From Clostridiales bacterium (lineage in GTDB: Bacteria > Bacillota > Clostridia > Oscillospirales > Oscillospiraceae), in contig QAMJ01000018.1 of the NCBI GenBank assembly GCA_003150355.1, positions 11,542 to 75,541 of the forward strand: a DNA stretch of 64,000 nucleotides. The letters run 5' to 3'. Each line of letters begins with the position of its first letter. The stretch's first letter is position 1. The notes under the pieces are model-generated. The model ran no database searches. It worked only from the letters and a program-made list of their open reading frames with translations, and was not told the DNA's origin. Below, one piece after another: positions 34,162 through 41,964 of this stretch. Made by a program: the position numbers and the translations under genes.

Positions 34162-34705
34162 TCAGCTGATTATGCTCTTCACGAGCTGTGCCCACTCCTC
34201 CGGATGGCAGGCCAGCAGCTCCTCATGCTGCATATCCTGCTCATGTATAATGGGCTGGGCGAAGTGCCGCTCATAGCGTTCGCGGTACTTTTCTCCCATC
34301 TTGAGCGCGTAGAAAATATGTATCTGCGTGCCGGGGACATCGAGCTTATCCGGCAGCGGAGTGATGAGGTCGTAATAAAACTGGTTCTTGCAGCTGCGCA
34401 TAGTCACGTACGGCCTCGACCGCGCCGATATGGTCGGTGTCCTGATGGGTGATGAGGATGTGCTTAATGGACTTAGGGTCGATGCCGAGCCAGCCCATTT
34501 TCTCCTCAAGGCGCTCATAATTGTACCCGGCGTCGATCATTATGGTGATGCCGCCCCTGCGGTAGAAGAAGATATTCGCCACCCATTCACGCACACAGGC
34601 GACATTTTCGTCTATCCAGCCGATGTTCAGGGGCTTGAAGATCTACGTGCCCCGGTACATTTTGCTCATTTCCTTTTTCTGGAACCCGGTCGCTTTCTTA
34701 GACAT
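34162..34705 (-). pseudogene. Chimeric remnant: metallo-beta-lactamase-fold start joined to hydrolase end
   Basis: From ATG at 34705 the frame gives MSKKATGFQKKEMSKMYRGT, then an in-frame TAG (34643-34645), then FKPLNIGWIDENVACVREWV and IMIDAGYNYERLEEKMG, followed by HILITHQDTDHIGAVEAV, the metal motif H-x-D-x-D-H (here THQDTDH) of MBL-fold hydrolases. At about 34400 similarity shifts to another frame reading QFYYDLITPLPDKLDVPGTQ, then a C-terminal DMQHEELLACHPEEW, an alpha/beta-hydrolase end. The middle of both proteins is missing. A nonsense codon plus a deletion fusion make function very unlikely. Confidence 0.7.
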
Positions 34706-34715
34706 GCTCTCCCCA

Positions 34716-35324
34716 TCATTTCTTAGCCGTTACACACAGCCAGCCCTTGTTGTTTTTATGTATCTGTACACCGTGGAACCCGCTCTGCTCCAGTGCCTGC
34801 TTGAGCTGGACGTCGCGGTAGATGGTCATGCCGTCGATCATTTCCGTCCATTTATCGTCCTTATCGGTGTCGCCGCTGCTCTCGTTGCAGATGAAGAACG
34901 TTCCGCCCGGTTTGAGAACCCGGAACACCTCTCCGAAGCAGCGCGGGAGCCCCGGCCAGAAATAGACCGTCTCGAACGCCGTGACAAGGTCGAACTGCGC
35001 CCCCTTGAAGCCAAGCTCCGACACATCGCCCTGCTGCACCGTGCAGCGGCCGCAGGCGATCGCGCTCTGGTTGAGCTTCCGCGCCCACTCGACGCTGACA
35101 TCGGAGTAGTCAATGCCGTTCACGATGCCCTGCGGGCATTTTTTCAGCAGCGTTTTTATGTTCGCACCGCCGCCGCAGCCGCAGTCGAGCACCTTCGCGT
35201 CGGGCGCGATGCTCAGAAATTGCAGCCCCCAGCCCGCAAGGGCGCGGTGGCCGATGTTCATCATCGTCACCATGAGTTTGCCGCCGAGTCCTGCCGGCTT
35301 GCGGGTGTTTTCAAAAAATGACAT
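34716..35324 (-). CDS. Class I SAM-dependent methyltransferase
   Basis: 202 residues. AKVLDCGCGGGANIKTLL (motif I), GIDYSDVSVEWARKLN (motif II), VQQGDVSELGFKGAQFDLVT and FRVLKPGGTFFICNE. Substrate unknown. The start at 35324 (ATG) follows GAGGTGAACGGA; a GTG at 35333 is an alternative. It lies 10 nt after a PPM1-like gene. Confidence 0.88.
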   Translation of the reverse strand: MSFFENTRKPAGLGGKLMVTMMNIGHRALAGWGLQFLSIAPDAKVLDCGCGGGANIKTLLKKCPQGIVNGIDYSDVSVEWARKLNQSAIACGRCTVQQGDVSELGFKGAQFDLVTAFETVYFWPGLPRCFGEVFRVLKPGGTFFICNESSGDTDKDDKWTEMIDGMTIYRDVQLKQALEQSGFHGVQIHKNNKGWLCVTAKK

Positions 35325-35334
35325 TCCGTTCACC

Positions 35335-36123
35335 TCAACCTTTCTCGAGCACGACGATCTTGTTCGAAATATTCCTTATCGCGGGGAGCTTATCGAGCAG
35401 CTTATAGACCGGCACGAACTGCGCCATGCCCTCGGTCAGGCTGTGCTCTTCTTTGAAACGGAAGCCCGGCAGCAGCTTTACGAGTGCCGCGCCGTTCTTC
35501 ACACCCCATGTGAATTTGGCGTTGCTGCCCTCGATGGATTTTTCCTTGAAGCTCTTCACGACCATCGGGTTCATTGTCTCGACGAACACGGTCACGCTCC
35601 CGAAGCGCCCGGCGATCACTTCAAAGATGCGCTGCACGTCCGCTTCGCTCAGGTACATGGTAAGCCCCTCTATGATGACGAGCACCGGTGTGCCCTGCTC
35701 GGCTATCTCTCTGCCCCAATCGTCCATTGCGGACATGGCGATCTGCGAGATAGTCCCCGTCTCCGGCAGGAGCTTTTTGCGCACGGCGATAGTCTCCGGC
35801 AGGTCGAGGTTATACCAGTGGGCATAGCCCTCCATGCGGTAGCAGCGCGTGTCGAGCCCGCAGGCTATGTTGACGACGGCCGCGCCGGGATGCGCCGCAA
35901 GCCACGCCGACGTGAGCTTATCCAGCACGATCGTGCGGGCGATGACGCCGCTGTGCATGGGCGCGTCCTTATCCGCGAGGGAGAAGTCATAATCGAGCGC
36001 GCCGATGATCTCCTCGGCCTTCGCATCATGTATCGCGCCGCGGCCGCGGCTCTCCTTAGCGCGGGCATAAACCGTCTGTAACATAGTCTCCGGTACGCCG
36101 GTGAGCTTTATTTTTTCATCCAT
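35335..36123 (-). CDS. PPM1/LCMT-like SAM methyltransferase
   Basis: 262 residues. AAVVNIACGLDTRCYRMEG (motif I) and WYNLDLPETIAVRKKLLP, then VLVIIEGLTMYLSEADVQRI, are hallmarks of the PPM1/TcmP O-methyltransferase group. Paralogue of the 30.1-kb gene. GAGGAGGTAAAATGAC precedes the start. Substrate unknown. Confidence 0.85.
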   Translation of the reverse strand: MDEKIKLTGVPETMLQTVYARAKESRGRGAIHDAKAEEIIGALDYDFSLADKDAPMHSGVIARTIVLDKLTSAWLAAHPGAAVVNIACGLDTRCYRMEGYAHWYNLDLPETIAVRKKLLPETGTISQIAMSAMDDWGREIAEQGTPVLVIIEGLTMYLSEADVQRIFEVIAGRFGSVTVFVETMNPMVVKSFKEKSIEGSNAKFTWGVKNGAALVKLLPGFRFKEEHSLTEGMAQFVPVYKLLDKLPAIRNISNKIVVLEKG

Positions 36124-36124
36124 G

Positions 36125-36838
36125 TCATTTTACCTCCTCTGTCTTCAGCTGCCGCCCTGCCCAGACGGCGTTTGCCGCCATCCAGATGCAGAGCGCTGCG
36201 TTCCCTGAGCCTTGGCTCAGTACAAAATCCCAAGTGGAAACCTCCGCGCCCAGCAGCTGCCGAATGTCCGGGATCAGAACAAATACGAGCTGCCAGACGA
36301 GCTGGTGAAATATGAACATCCGCCGCGGCAGAACCGTCTTCCCCGTCAGCACCGCGTAGGCGCTGCCGAGGATGAGCAGGAACATGCCCACGTAGGAGAT
36401 CAGCATCGGTGAGTTCAGGCGCGCATACTGCGCCTGAATGAGCGCCGCGGTCTCCTCGCGGCCTAAAAGCGGGGCGAGCGTGCTCGTCCAGTCGGCAAGG
36501 CTGCCGATGAACAGATGCAGCGCCCCGGCGGAGCTTACGTAGATAACGCCGCCGATAAGGATGGCAAGCCGCGTCTTGCGGTGCTCGGGCTTTATCTGGT
36601 CTCGGCAGGCGCGCACGGTGAAGAAGCCCAGCGCCATGCCGGTGAGCCCCGTCGCTATCAGCAGCGGCAGCCGCCACGGCTCGTATGCTCCGCTCAGGTA
36701 ATATTCCCGCGCGAACAGTCCGATGTCACCGGTGTGCACGGGGATAACGCTCAGGCACAGGTCGCCGACGAGCATCAGCAGCGCGCCGAGGGCACCGAGC
36801 AGGCAGTCCCGCCGGTAGCTTTTAAGGTCAAGCGTCAT
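36125..36838 (-). CDS. Integral membrane protein (DUF6796-like)
   Basis: 237 residues with about six membrane helices, starting LLGALGALLMLVGDLCLSVI. A loop with PVHTGDIGLFAREYYLSG and WRLPLLIATGLTGMALGFFT is typical of a widespread uncharacterised family in gut Firmicutes. Several Arg/Tyr between helices 2 and 3. Function unknown. It lies between two methyltransferase genes with 1-6 nt gaps. Confidence 0.7.
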   Translation of the reverse strand: MTLDLKSYRRDCLLGALGALLMLVGDLCLSVIPVHTGDIGLFAREYYLSGAYEPWRLPLLIATGLTGMALGFFTVRACRDQIKPEHRKTRLAILIGGVIYVSSAGALHLFIGSLADWTSTLAPLLGREETAALIQAQYARLNSPMLISYVGMFLLILGSAYAVLTGKTVLPRRMFIFHQLVWQLVFVLIPDIRQLLGAEVSTWDFVLSQGSGNAALCIWMAANAVWAGRQLKTEEVK

Positions 36839-36844
36839 GCGTTC

Positions 36845-37525
36845 TCACCCTTTCCGGCAGACGAACCATGCGATGCCTTTAAGGTTACCGACGGTCACGT
36901 CCGCGTACATGCTCTCAAGCCGCGCCTTCAGGCTCGATACAGTCTCATAAGGCGGGGTGAAAAACTTCATCCGCTCATAGAGTCTGCTGACAAAGCGGTC
37001 TGTCCTCCTGCACTCACCGGCAACGTATAAGCAGCCGCAGAATGTCCCGCCGGGCTTGAGTACGCGGAGCGTCTCGCGGTAGGCCGCCTCCTTATCAGGG
37101 AAAGCGTGAAAGCCGTTGAGCGACAGGACTACATCAAAAGTCCCGTCCTCATACGGCAGCGCGCCGACGTCGCCATGACTGAATGAGACATTTTTAAGCC
37201 CAAGCTTTTCTGCCTTTTCGCGCGCCTGACCCATCATATCTGGCGAATAGTCAAGGCAGGTGATATCCGCGTCCGGCAGCGTCTTATAGACCGGCATGGT
37301 CAGGATGCCCGTGCCGACGGGGACCTCCAGCAATTTCCCGGAAAATCCCTCCGGGATGCCGGAGAGCGCTTTCTCAAGATAATCGTCGCACTCCGCCTTG
37401 TCCATGTCCCATACCAAACGGCACACTGCCTTGCCGCCCGGCGTGGAGCAGGTTATCATTCCGTCATAAAAGCTGTTGCTGCCCGTCATGCGATAGGCAC
37501 TGCGTATCGCGTCCTTGCGTTCCAT
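36845..37525 (-). CDS. Class I SAM-dependent methyltransferase (first gene of the cluster)
   Basis: 226 residues. KLLEVPVGTGILTMPVYKTL (motif I) and ITCLDYSPDMMGQAREKAEK (motif II), SHGDVGALPYEDGTFDVVLS and FHAFPDKEAAYRETLRVLKP. UbiE-like; substrate unknown. AGAGGGAGCTT precedes the start. It is the promoter-proximal gene of the long minus-strand cluster. Confidence 0.88.
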   Translation of the reverse strand: MERKDAIRSAYRMTGSNSFYDGMITCSTPGGKAVCRLVWDMDKAECDDYLEKALSGIPEGFSGKLLEVPVGTGILTMPVYKTLPDADITCLDYSPDMMGQAREKAEKLGLKNVSFSHGDVGALPYEDGTFDVVLSLNGFHAFPDKEAAYRETLRVLKPGGTFCGCLYVAGECRRTDRFVSRLYERMKFFTPPYETVSSLKARLESMYADVTVGNLKGIAWFVCRKG

Positions 37526-37573
37526 AAGCTCCCTCTTTCTCTGTTAAATTTCTTTAACCCGCGGTTATAAGTT

Positions 37574-37589
37574 AGATGCGACTAACTCT
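37574..37589. promoter_or_regulatory. Palindrome at the cluster promoter
   Basis: GTTAG-ATGCGA-CTAAC, about 50 nt upstream of the first methyltransferase gene and just upstream of a TTATAA -10-like sequence on the minus strand: the position of a repressor operator. Related AGTTAGATGC occurs at 19.95 kb. Confidence 0.45.
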
Positions 37590-37610
37590 TGGTGGTTTTA
37601 CAAGTTCCCC

Positions 37611-37802
37611 AAAAGCCTCGCAGAGTTTTTCGCCGCGCACGGCGAAAAATAAATCAGATACATTTTCTCCGGCGGCGTGTACGTCGGAGAAAATACTTCT
37701 CACGAAGTGAGTGTCGAATTGTCCGCTGAAAGCGGACAATGAGGCGCAGAACGGAGTGCAAACACTTTTGTCAAAGAAGCTCGAAGAGCTTCTTTGACAA
37801 GC
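37611..37802 (+). repeat. Structured intergenic repeat, copy 1
   Basis: The first 107 nt align without gaps to copy 2 at 48.1 kb (about 87% identical by eye). Three hairpins (37626-37649, 37662-37694, 37699-37711) are shared; the second differs by compensatory changes. A fourth, ATTGTCCGC-tgaaa-GCGGACAAT, is present only here, and a final 15-bp stem ends at 37800. It lies between the tetR gene and the methyltransferase cluster. Confidence 0.8.
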
Positions 37803-38377
37803 TAAAAAAGCTCTTTGCACGCTCCGCGCACAAGTGTCTCCAAAACCTTTGGATAAAGCTCCCCTATCTGCTCCTGATGCGAGACTGTCAGAATAAGCCC
37901 GCGCACCGTCGCCGCGGCCAGGGCCATGCCGCCCTTGGGCTGCAAACCGCTGCCCTCTAAAAGCGCGCGGATGTGTACCTCATCGTCGTGGTAATGTGCG
38001 GACTTGACCTCCTGCGGCAGCCTGCGCAGCAGAAACTCCGCATCGTTCTCGATAAAGACAAGCGCCCGCGTCTCGGACAGCCACCGGCACATTCCAAGTA
38101 TCGCCGCCTCCGCGCGCTCAGCAGGGGGCAGTGCGGCGTTATCCCGCAGCGCCTGCTGCGCCACGGCGTAGCCCTCGGTATGTATATCCTCCAGCGCGGC
38201 AAAAAACAGCAGCTCCTTGGAGTCAAAAAATTTATAGAACGAGCCCTTGGATATGCCGACCGCCTCGGCAAGCTGCTCGACTGAGGTCTTGCGCATGCCG
38301 ATCGTGACGCCGCAGTGCCGCGCCTCGCGAATCAGCTCTTTCCGGATCGATTCGTTTTGCTCTTCTGAAAATGCCAC
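37802..38377 (-). CDS. TetR/AcrR-family transcriptional regulator
   Basis: 191 residues from a GTG start at 38377. The N-terminal helix-turn-helix reads TSVEQLAEAVGISKGSFYKFF, typical of TetR proteins, near residues 31-51. The C-terminal ligand domain has no diagnostic motif. Its own promoter overlaps an inverted repeat (38396-38423), so autorepression is likely. The accessory cluster downstream is its probable target. Confidence 0.92.
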   Translation of the reverse strand: MAFSEEQNESIRKELIREARHCGVTIGMRKTSVEQLAEAVGISKGSFYKFFDSKELLFFAALEDIHTEGYAVAQQALRDNAALPPAERAEAAILGMCRWLSETRALVFIENDAEFLLRRLPQEVKSAHYHDDEVHIRALLEGSGLQPKGGMALAAATVRGLILTVSHQEQIGELYPKVLETLVRGACKELF

Positions 38378-38395
38378 TGTGCGCGCCCCTTAAAC

Positions 38396-38423
38396 TTTTG
38401 ACTGAATTTACTCTTTCGGTCAA
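38396..38423. promoter_or_regulatory. TetR operator candidate
   Basis: TTTGACTGAA and TTCGGTCAAA, complementary at 9 of 10 positions, separated by 8 nt, immediately downstream of the tetR -10 sequence and overlapping the probable start point. Confidence 0.6.
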
Positions 38424-38452
38424 ATGATAACAACATTCCTTTCAAATGTCAA
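38424..38452 (-). promoter_or_regulatory. tetR promoter
   Basis: TTGACA and TATCAT separated by 17 bp on the minus strand. Confidence 0.75.
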
Positions 38453-38474
38453 GTCGAACATATTTCCCAAATGG

Positions 38475-38510
38475 CAAAAAATCCGGGATAACATGAGCGT
38501 TATCCCGGAT
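38475..38510 (-). terminator. Terminator after etfA
   Basis: Twelve-bp stem ATCCGGGATAAC / GTTATCCCGGAT followed on the minus strand by six Ts. Confidence 0.92.
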
Positions 38511-38516
38511 CCATAT

Positions 38517-39509
38517 TTATTTCTTGAGCTGGCGGATCATCTCGTCGCAGACCTCGTCCATGTCCCCGACTATGCCGTAGTCGCAGTAGTTGAAGATAGG
38601 TGCATGGGGATCCTTATTGACGGCGATGAACTTGCCCGCGTCGACGCCGGTGACGTGGTTCACCGCGCCCGAGATGCCGAAGCCGATATAGAGCTTGGGC
38701 TTTATCATGACGCCGGACTGGCCGACCTGAAGCTTATATGGCAGAAGCTCACGGTCAACGATCGGGCGGGTGCAGGCGATCTTGCCGCCGAGCAGTGCCG
38801 CAAGCTCGCGGTACTTCGGCAGGCTCTCATTCTTCATGCCCGCGCCGACGCAGACGATAGTCTCGCAGTTTGCGATGTCAAGCTCGGGGTCGAATGAGTC
38901 GGCGGTGAAGCCAATGAACTTTGTGCGTATCTCGCTCACGGGGAAGGAGACCTCCTCGTGTATCTCCTCTACCTCGGCCTTTCTGCCGACGGGGGCATAC
39001 TTGAAGGTGCCGGGGCGGATGGTGCCGACCTGCGGGCGGAGCGCGGGGATGGTTATGACGGCCATGATCTTGCCGCCGGCGGCGGGCTCAACAAACTCGA
39101 TATCGGTAGTCTCCGGGTTATAGATGAGCTCGGTCGCGTCGCTGGTGCAGCCGGTCTCGAGGCGGGCCGCAAAGCGCGGGGCAAAGTCGCGCCCGTTGGT
39201 CGTGCCGCCGACAAAGACAGCGGAGGGCTTATATTTGCGGCAGAGAACGGTGAAAAGGTTCGTGTACGCTTCGGTATTGTATCTGTCATAGCCTGTGCCG
39301 GAGACGTAGATGACGCCGTCTATACCGCAGTCCTTCACCTTATCGATCTCGCTCTCGGGGAGGGTCCCGGCAATGACGGCGATGAGCTTATCACCGGATT
39401 CGTCGCACAGCCTGCGCGTTTCGCAGCACAGCTCGAGCGCGACGGGGTGGACCTGCTTTCCGTCATGCTCTATGTATACCCACATGTTCTTGAAGTTCTT
39501 CTTATCCAT
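38517..39509 (-). CDS. etfA: Electron transfer flavoprotein, alpha subunit
   Basis: 330 residues. Binds FAD and pairs with EtfB to pass electrons from acyl-CoA dehydrogenases or, in bifurcating forms, between NADH, ferredoxin and crotonyl-CoA. FAD-binding end: CTRPIVDRELLPYKLQVGQS, then KLYIGFGISGAVNHVTG and FNYCDYGIVGDMDEVC. No acyl-CoA dehydrogenase or ferredoxin domain is nearby. It is the last gene of a five-gene operon. Confidence 0.96.
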   Translation of the reverse strand: MDKKNFKNMWVYIEHDGKQVHPVALELCCETRRLCDESGDKLIAVIAGTLPESEIDKVKDCGIDGVIYVSGTGYDRYNTEAYTNLFTVLCRKYKPSAVFVGGTTNGRDFAPRFAARLETGCTSDATELIYNPETTDIEFVEPAAGGKIMAVITIPALRPQVGTIRPGTFKYAPVGRKAEVEEIHEEVSFPVSEIRTKFIGFTADSFDPELDIANCETIVCVGAGMKNESLPKYRELAALLGGKIACTRPIVDRELLPYKLQVGQSGVMIKPKLYIGFGISGAVNHVTGVDAGKFIAVNKDPHAPIFNYCDYGIVGDMDEVCDEMIRQLKK

Positions 39510-39523
39510 AGCTGCTCCCCCTC

Positions 39524-40312
39524 TCAGTCCTTGATAAGCGAAATGAGCTTTGTGACGGTCGCCTCCGTGCTGCCCTCATCAAGCATGACGCCGGGCTCCG
39601 GCATGACCGGCGGGAACATGCGCGGCACCTTTGTGGGAGAGCCGGGGTCGCCGATGCGGTCAAGGTCAAGGCCGGGGATGTCCTTGGAGGTGAGCGTCGT
39701 TATGACGGCTTTCTTTGAGGCCATCCAGTTTTTAAGGCTGGGAAGGCGGAGGGGGTAGTTCTTCTTTTCCATTGTGAAGAGGCAGGGCATGGTGACCTCA
39801 AGAGTCTCCGTCCCCTCCTCAAGCTCGCGCTCAACGGTGAGCTTTCTGTTTTCAAAATCAATGTCCTTTATGAGGGAGGCGCTGGTTATCTGCGCCGCGT
39901 CAAAGCGCTCGGCGAGCTGGCTGCCCATCTGGCCGGTCGCGCCGTCAAGCGTTTCCTTGCCGCAGAAGATAAGGTCAAACTTGCCTGCGGTGTTCGCGGC
40001 GGAGACGATGGAATAGCTCGTTGCGAGGGTATCGGCGTTGCCGAAAGCGCGGTCGGTAACAAGTATCGCCTTATCTGCACCGACGGCGAGGCATTCGCGC
40101 AGCACCGCTTCCGCGGCGGGAGGCCCCATGGTGATAAGCGTGATCTCCGCGCCGTAGGTCTCCTTGACCTTTACCGCCGCAGAAAGAGCGTTTGCGTCCA
40201 GCGGATTGAGTATAGCGGGTACACCGGCGCGGATGAGGTTGCCCGTTTCGGGATCCATGCGCATCTGGTCAACATCCGGGACCTGCTTTACGCATACAAG
40301 AATTTTAAGCAT
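39524..40312 (-). CDS. etfB: Electron transfer flavoprotein, beta subunit
   Basis: 262 residues. VCVKQVPDVDQMRMDPETGN at the start, NPLDANALSAAVKVKETYG, GADKAILVTDRAFGNADTLA, then DGATGQMGSQLAERF are the AMP/FAD-binding signatures of EtfB. Partner of etfA, 14 nt upstream of it. In bifurcating Etf the beta subunit carries the bifurcating FAD; whether this pair bifurcates cannot be read from sequence alone. Confidence 0.96.
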   Translation of the reverse strand: MLKILVCVKQVPDVDQMRMDPETGNLIRAGVPAILNPLDANALSAAVKVKETYGAEITLITMGPPAAEAVLRECLAVGADKAILVTDRAFGNADTLATSYSIVSAANTAGKFDLIFCGKETLDGATGQMGSQLAERFDAAQITSASLIKDIDFENRKLTVERELEEGTETLEVTMPCLFTMEKKNYPLRLPSLKNWMASKKAVITTLTSKDIPGLDLDRIGDPGSPTKVPRMFPPVMPEPGVMLDEGSTEATVTKLISLIKD

Positions 40313-40341
40313 GCTGTGCCACCTTTCAGTTTATATATAAT

Positions 40342-41055
40342 TTATTTTGCTTGTTTGAGTTCGATGAGCGTATGGAGCGTGTCGCGGCTGCGGATGGAGC
40401 AGAGATAGCCGCCGTCGATTTCGCTCACGCGGATAACGGCCCTGGTGTCGAGCGCAAGGGGCGCATGGTATATGACGCGGATTGATGAAAACTCCCCGTT
40501 TCCGTAGGCCTCATCGGGCAGTGCTTCGAGCGCGTAGCCGAGATAGTGGGTGTTATGTACATGGTCGTTGAAGTCAAGATCGGCGCGGCGGATGGTGAGC
40601 GGCAGCTCGCACAGACGCTCCTCCGGCTCGTGCAGGCGCGGCGGCTTGACATCGAAAACGCCCTCCTGCTCCGGGGCATAGGCATCCAAAAGCTCATCAG
40701 AGATGCGCACAAGGCGCTTCCTTTGCATATCATACAGAGTAAAGGTAAGGCTCGCGCAGATGACCTGCTCATCCCCTGCTGTCATGACGAACTGCCTGTC
40801 CATCGTATAGGGTTTTTCCGAGCGGCGGATCCATGTGGCGGCGCTCAGTTCCTCCTCCCTTTCGGGGTAGCGCTCTACCTCAAGGTGCCAATCGGTTATC
40901 AGCCATGAGACGTCCCCTTTGACTACGCTGTCGCCGATGCTGTGCATATGGTGCTCGGCCACGGCTTCAAAAAGTTTCAGTATAGATTCCGGATAGAGCC
41001 TGTTGTATCTGTCATAATCGCTGTAACGCGGCTGCAGTTTGTCTGTGAAATACAT
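40342..41055 (-). CDS. Acyl-ACP thioesterase
   Basis: 237 residues, two hotdog folds (PF01643-like). First half: RYSDYDRYNRLYPESILKLF; second half: RRADLDFNDHVHNTHYLGYA, with the catalytic Asn/His of FatA/FatB-type enzymes. Releases free fatty acids from acyl carrier protein. It stands between the TraX-like gene and etfBA. AAAGGAACCCACTCCCGC precedes the start. Confidence 0.9.
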   Translation of the reverse strand: MYFTDKLQPRYSDYDRYNRLYPESILKLFEAVAEHHMHSIGDSVVKGDVSWLITDWHLEVERYPEREEELSAATWIRRSEKPYTMDRQFVMTAGDEQVICASLTFTLYDMQRKRLVRISDELLDAYAPEQEGVFDVKPPRLHEPEERLCELPLTIRRADLDFNDHVHNTHYLGYALEALPDEAYGNGEFSSIRVIYHAPLALDTRAVIRVSEIDGGYLCSIRSRDTLHTLIELKQAK

Positions 41056-41088
41056 GCGGGAGTGGGTTCCTTTCGCTTATCTTTATAT

Positions 41089-41964
41089 TCATAATGCGGC
41101 GGAAATCAGTACAAGCACCCCGAGCACCGCCAGATGCAGGGGGTATATCATGTAGAAAAAGAGCTTGACGGGTCTGCCGCGTCTGCCATTATACAGCAGC
41201 ACCGGGATCACTGCAAGTGCTGCGGCAGCAAAGTATGCCCAGTTGTGGATATAAACGACGTATTCGGCATAGCACCAGAGCAGCAGCACAGCTGCCTGAA
41301 GCGGTTTTGAGCGGCGAGAGAACCAAAGGAACATCATCAGTGCAAAACCGTACCAGCCGTAGTCCGAATTCGGAAGAATACATATGGCGCAGATAACGAA
41401 CGCCGCAAGGCACGCAAGTGCTTGGCCGAAATTGGCCGGCCGGCTCACAAGCATCGCCAGCACGGACATACCCGCGAGCGAGACGGCGAGGGTATAGAAT
41501 ACGTTCGTTTCAAAGCCGAGCAGGCACGCTCCCCCGGCGGACAGCTGCACGACGGCGAGCATGAACGCCGCTGCAAGCGAGACGACCGACGTGTCCCGGC
41601 GCACGCAGAAATACCACACGGCGCACACAGCGAGCACTGCGGGGACAGCAATATACCACGGCCAGAGGAGTGCAAAGCCGCTTACTGCCGAGAGTCTGTA
41701 ATTCTCCTGACTGAAAACTATGGTATACGGCAGCTGCGACACGGCGGCAAACAGCACGAGCCGTGAGAGATATTTCCCACGATTCGAGGTCTTTTCAAAG
41801 CCGTTCACCAGCAGGAAGGCATAGAGCGGGAACGCGATCCGCCCGGCGGTGCGCATGGCGAAATACAGTCCGTAGCCTATAAGGCTGCTGCTGTAGAGAT
41901 AATACGCGCTGTGGTCAATGACCATCGTCACGAGTGCGAGGATTTTTATAGCAAATACGCTCAT
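41089..41964 (-). CDS. TraX-like polytopic membrane protein
   Basis: 291 residues with about eight membrane helices. LALVTMVIDHSAYYLYSSSL with MRTAGRIAFPLYAFLLVNGF at the N-terminus is the TraX family signature (PF05857), related to membrane acyltransferases; the His/Asp pair VIDH is conserved. In F plasmid TraX acetylates pilin, but chromosomal homologues in Clostridia have unknown substrates. The start overlaps the flavoprotein stop as ATGA. Confidence 0.85.
   Translation of the reverse strand: MSVFAIKILALVTMVIDHSAYYLYSSSLIGYGLYFAMRTAGRIAFPLYAFLLVNGFEKTSNRGKYLSRLVLFAAVSQLPYTIVFSQENYRLSAVSGFALLWPWYIAVPAVLAVCAVWYFCVRRDTSVVSLAAAFMLAVVQLSAGGACLLGFETNVFYTLAVSLAGMSVLAMLVSRPANFGQALACLAAFVICAICILPNSDYGWYGFALMMFLWFSRRSKPLQAAVLLLWCYAEYVVYIHNWAYFAAAALAVIPVLLYNGRRGRPVKLFFYMIYPLHLAVLGVLVLISAAL

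Noticed and set aside
37572..37820. 82-codon minus-strand ORF with a similar one at 47930-48313
   Set aside because: Similarity is due to the repeat element; base changes between copies preserve stems rather than codons.
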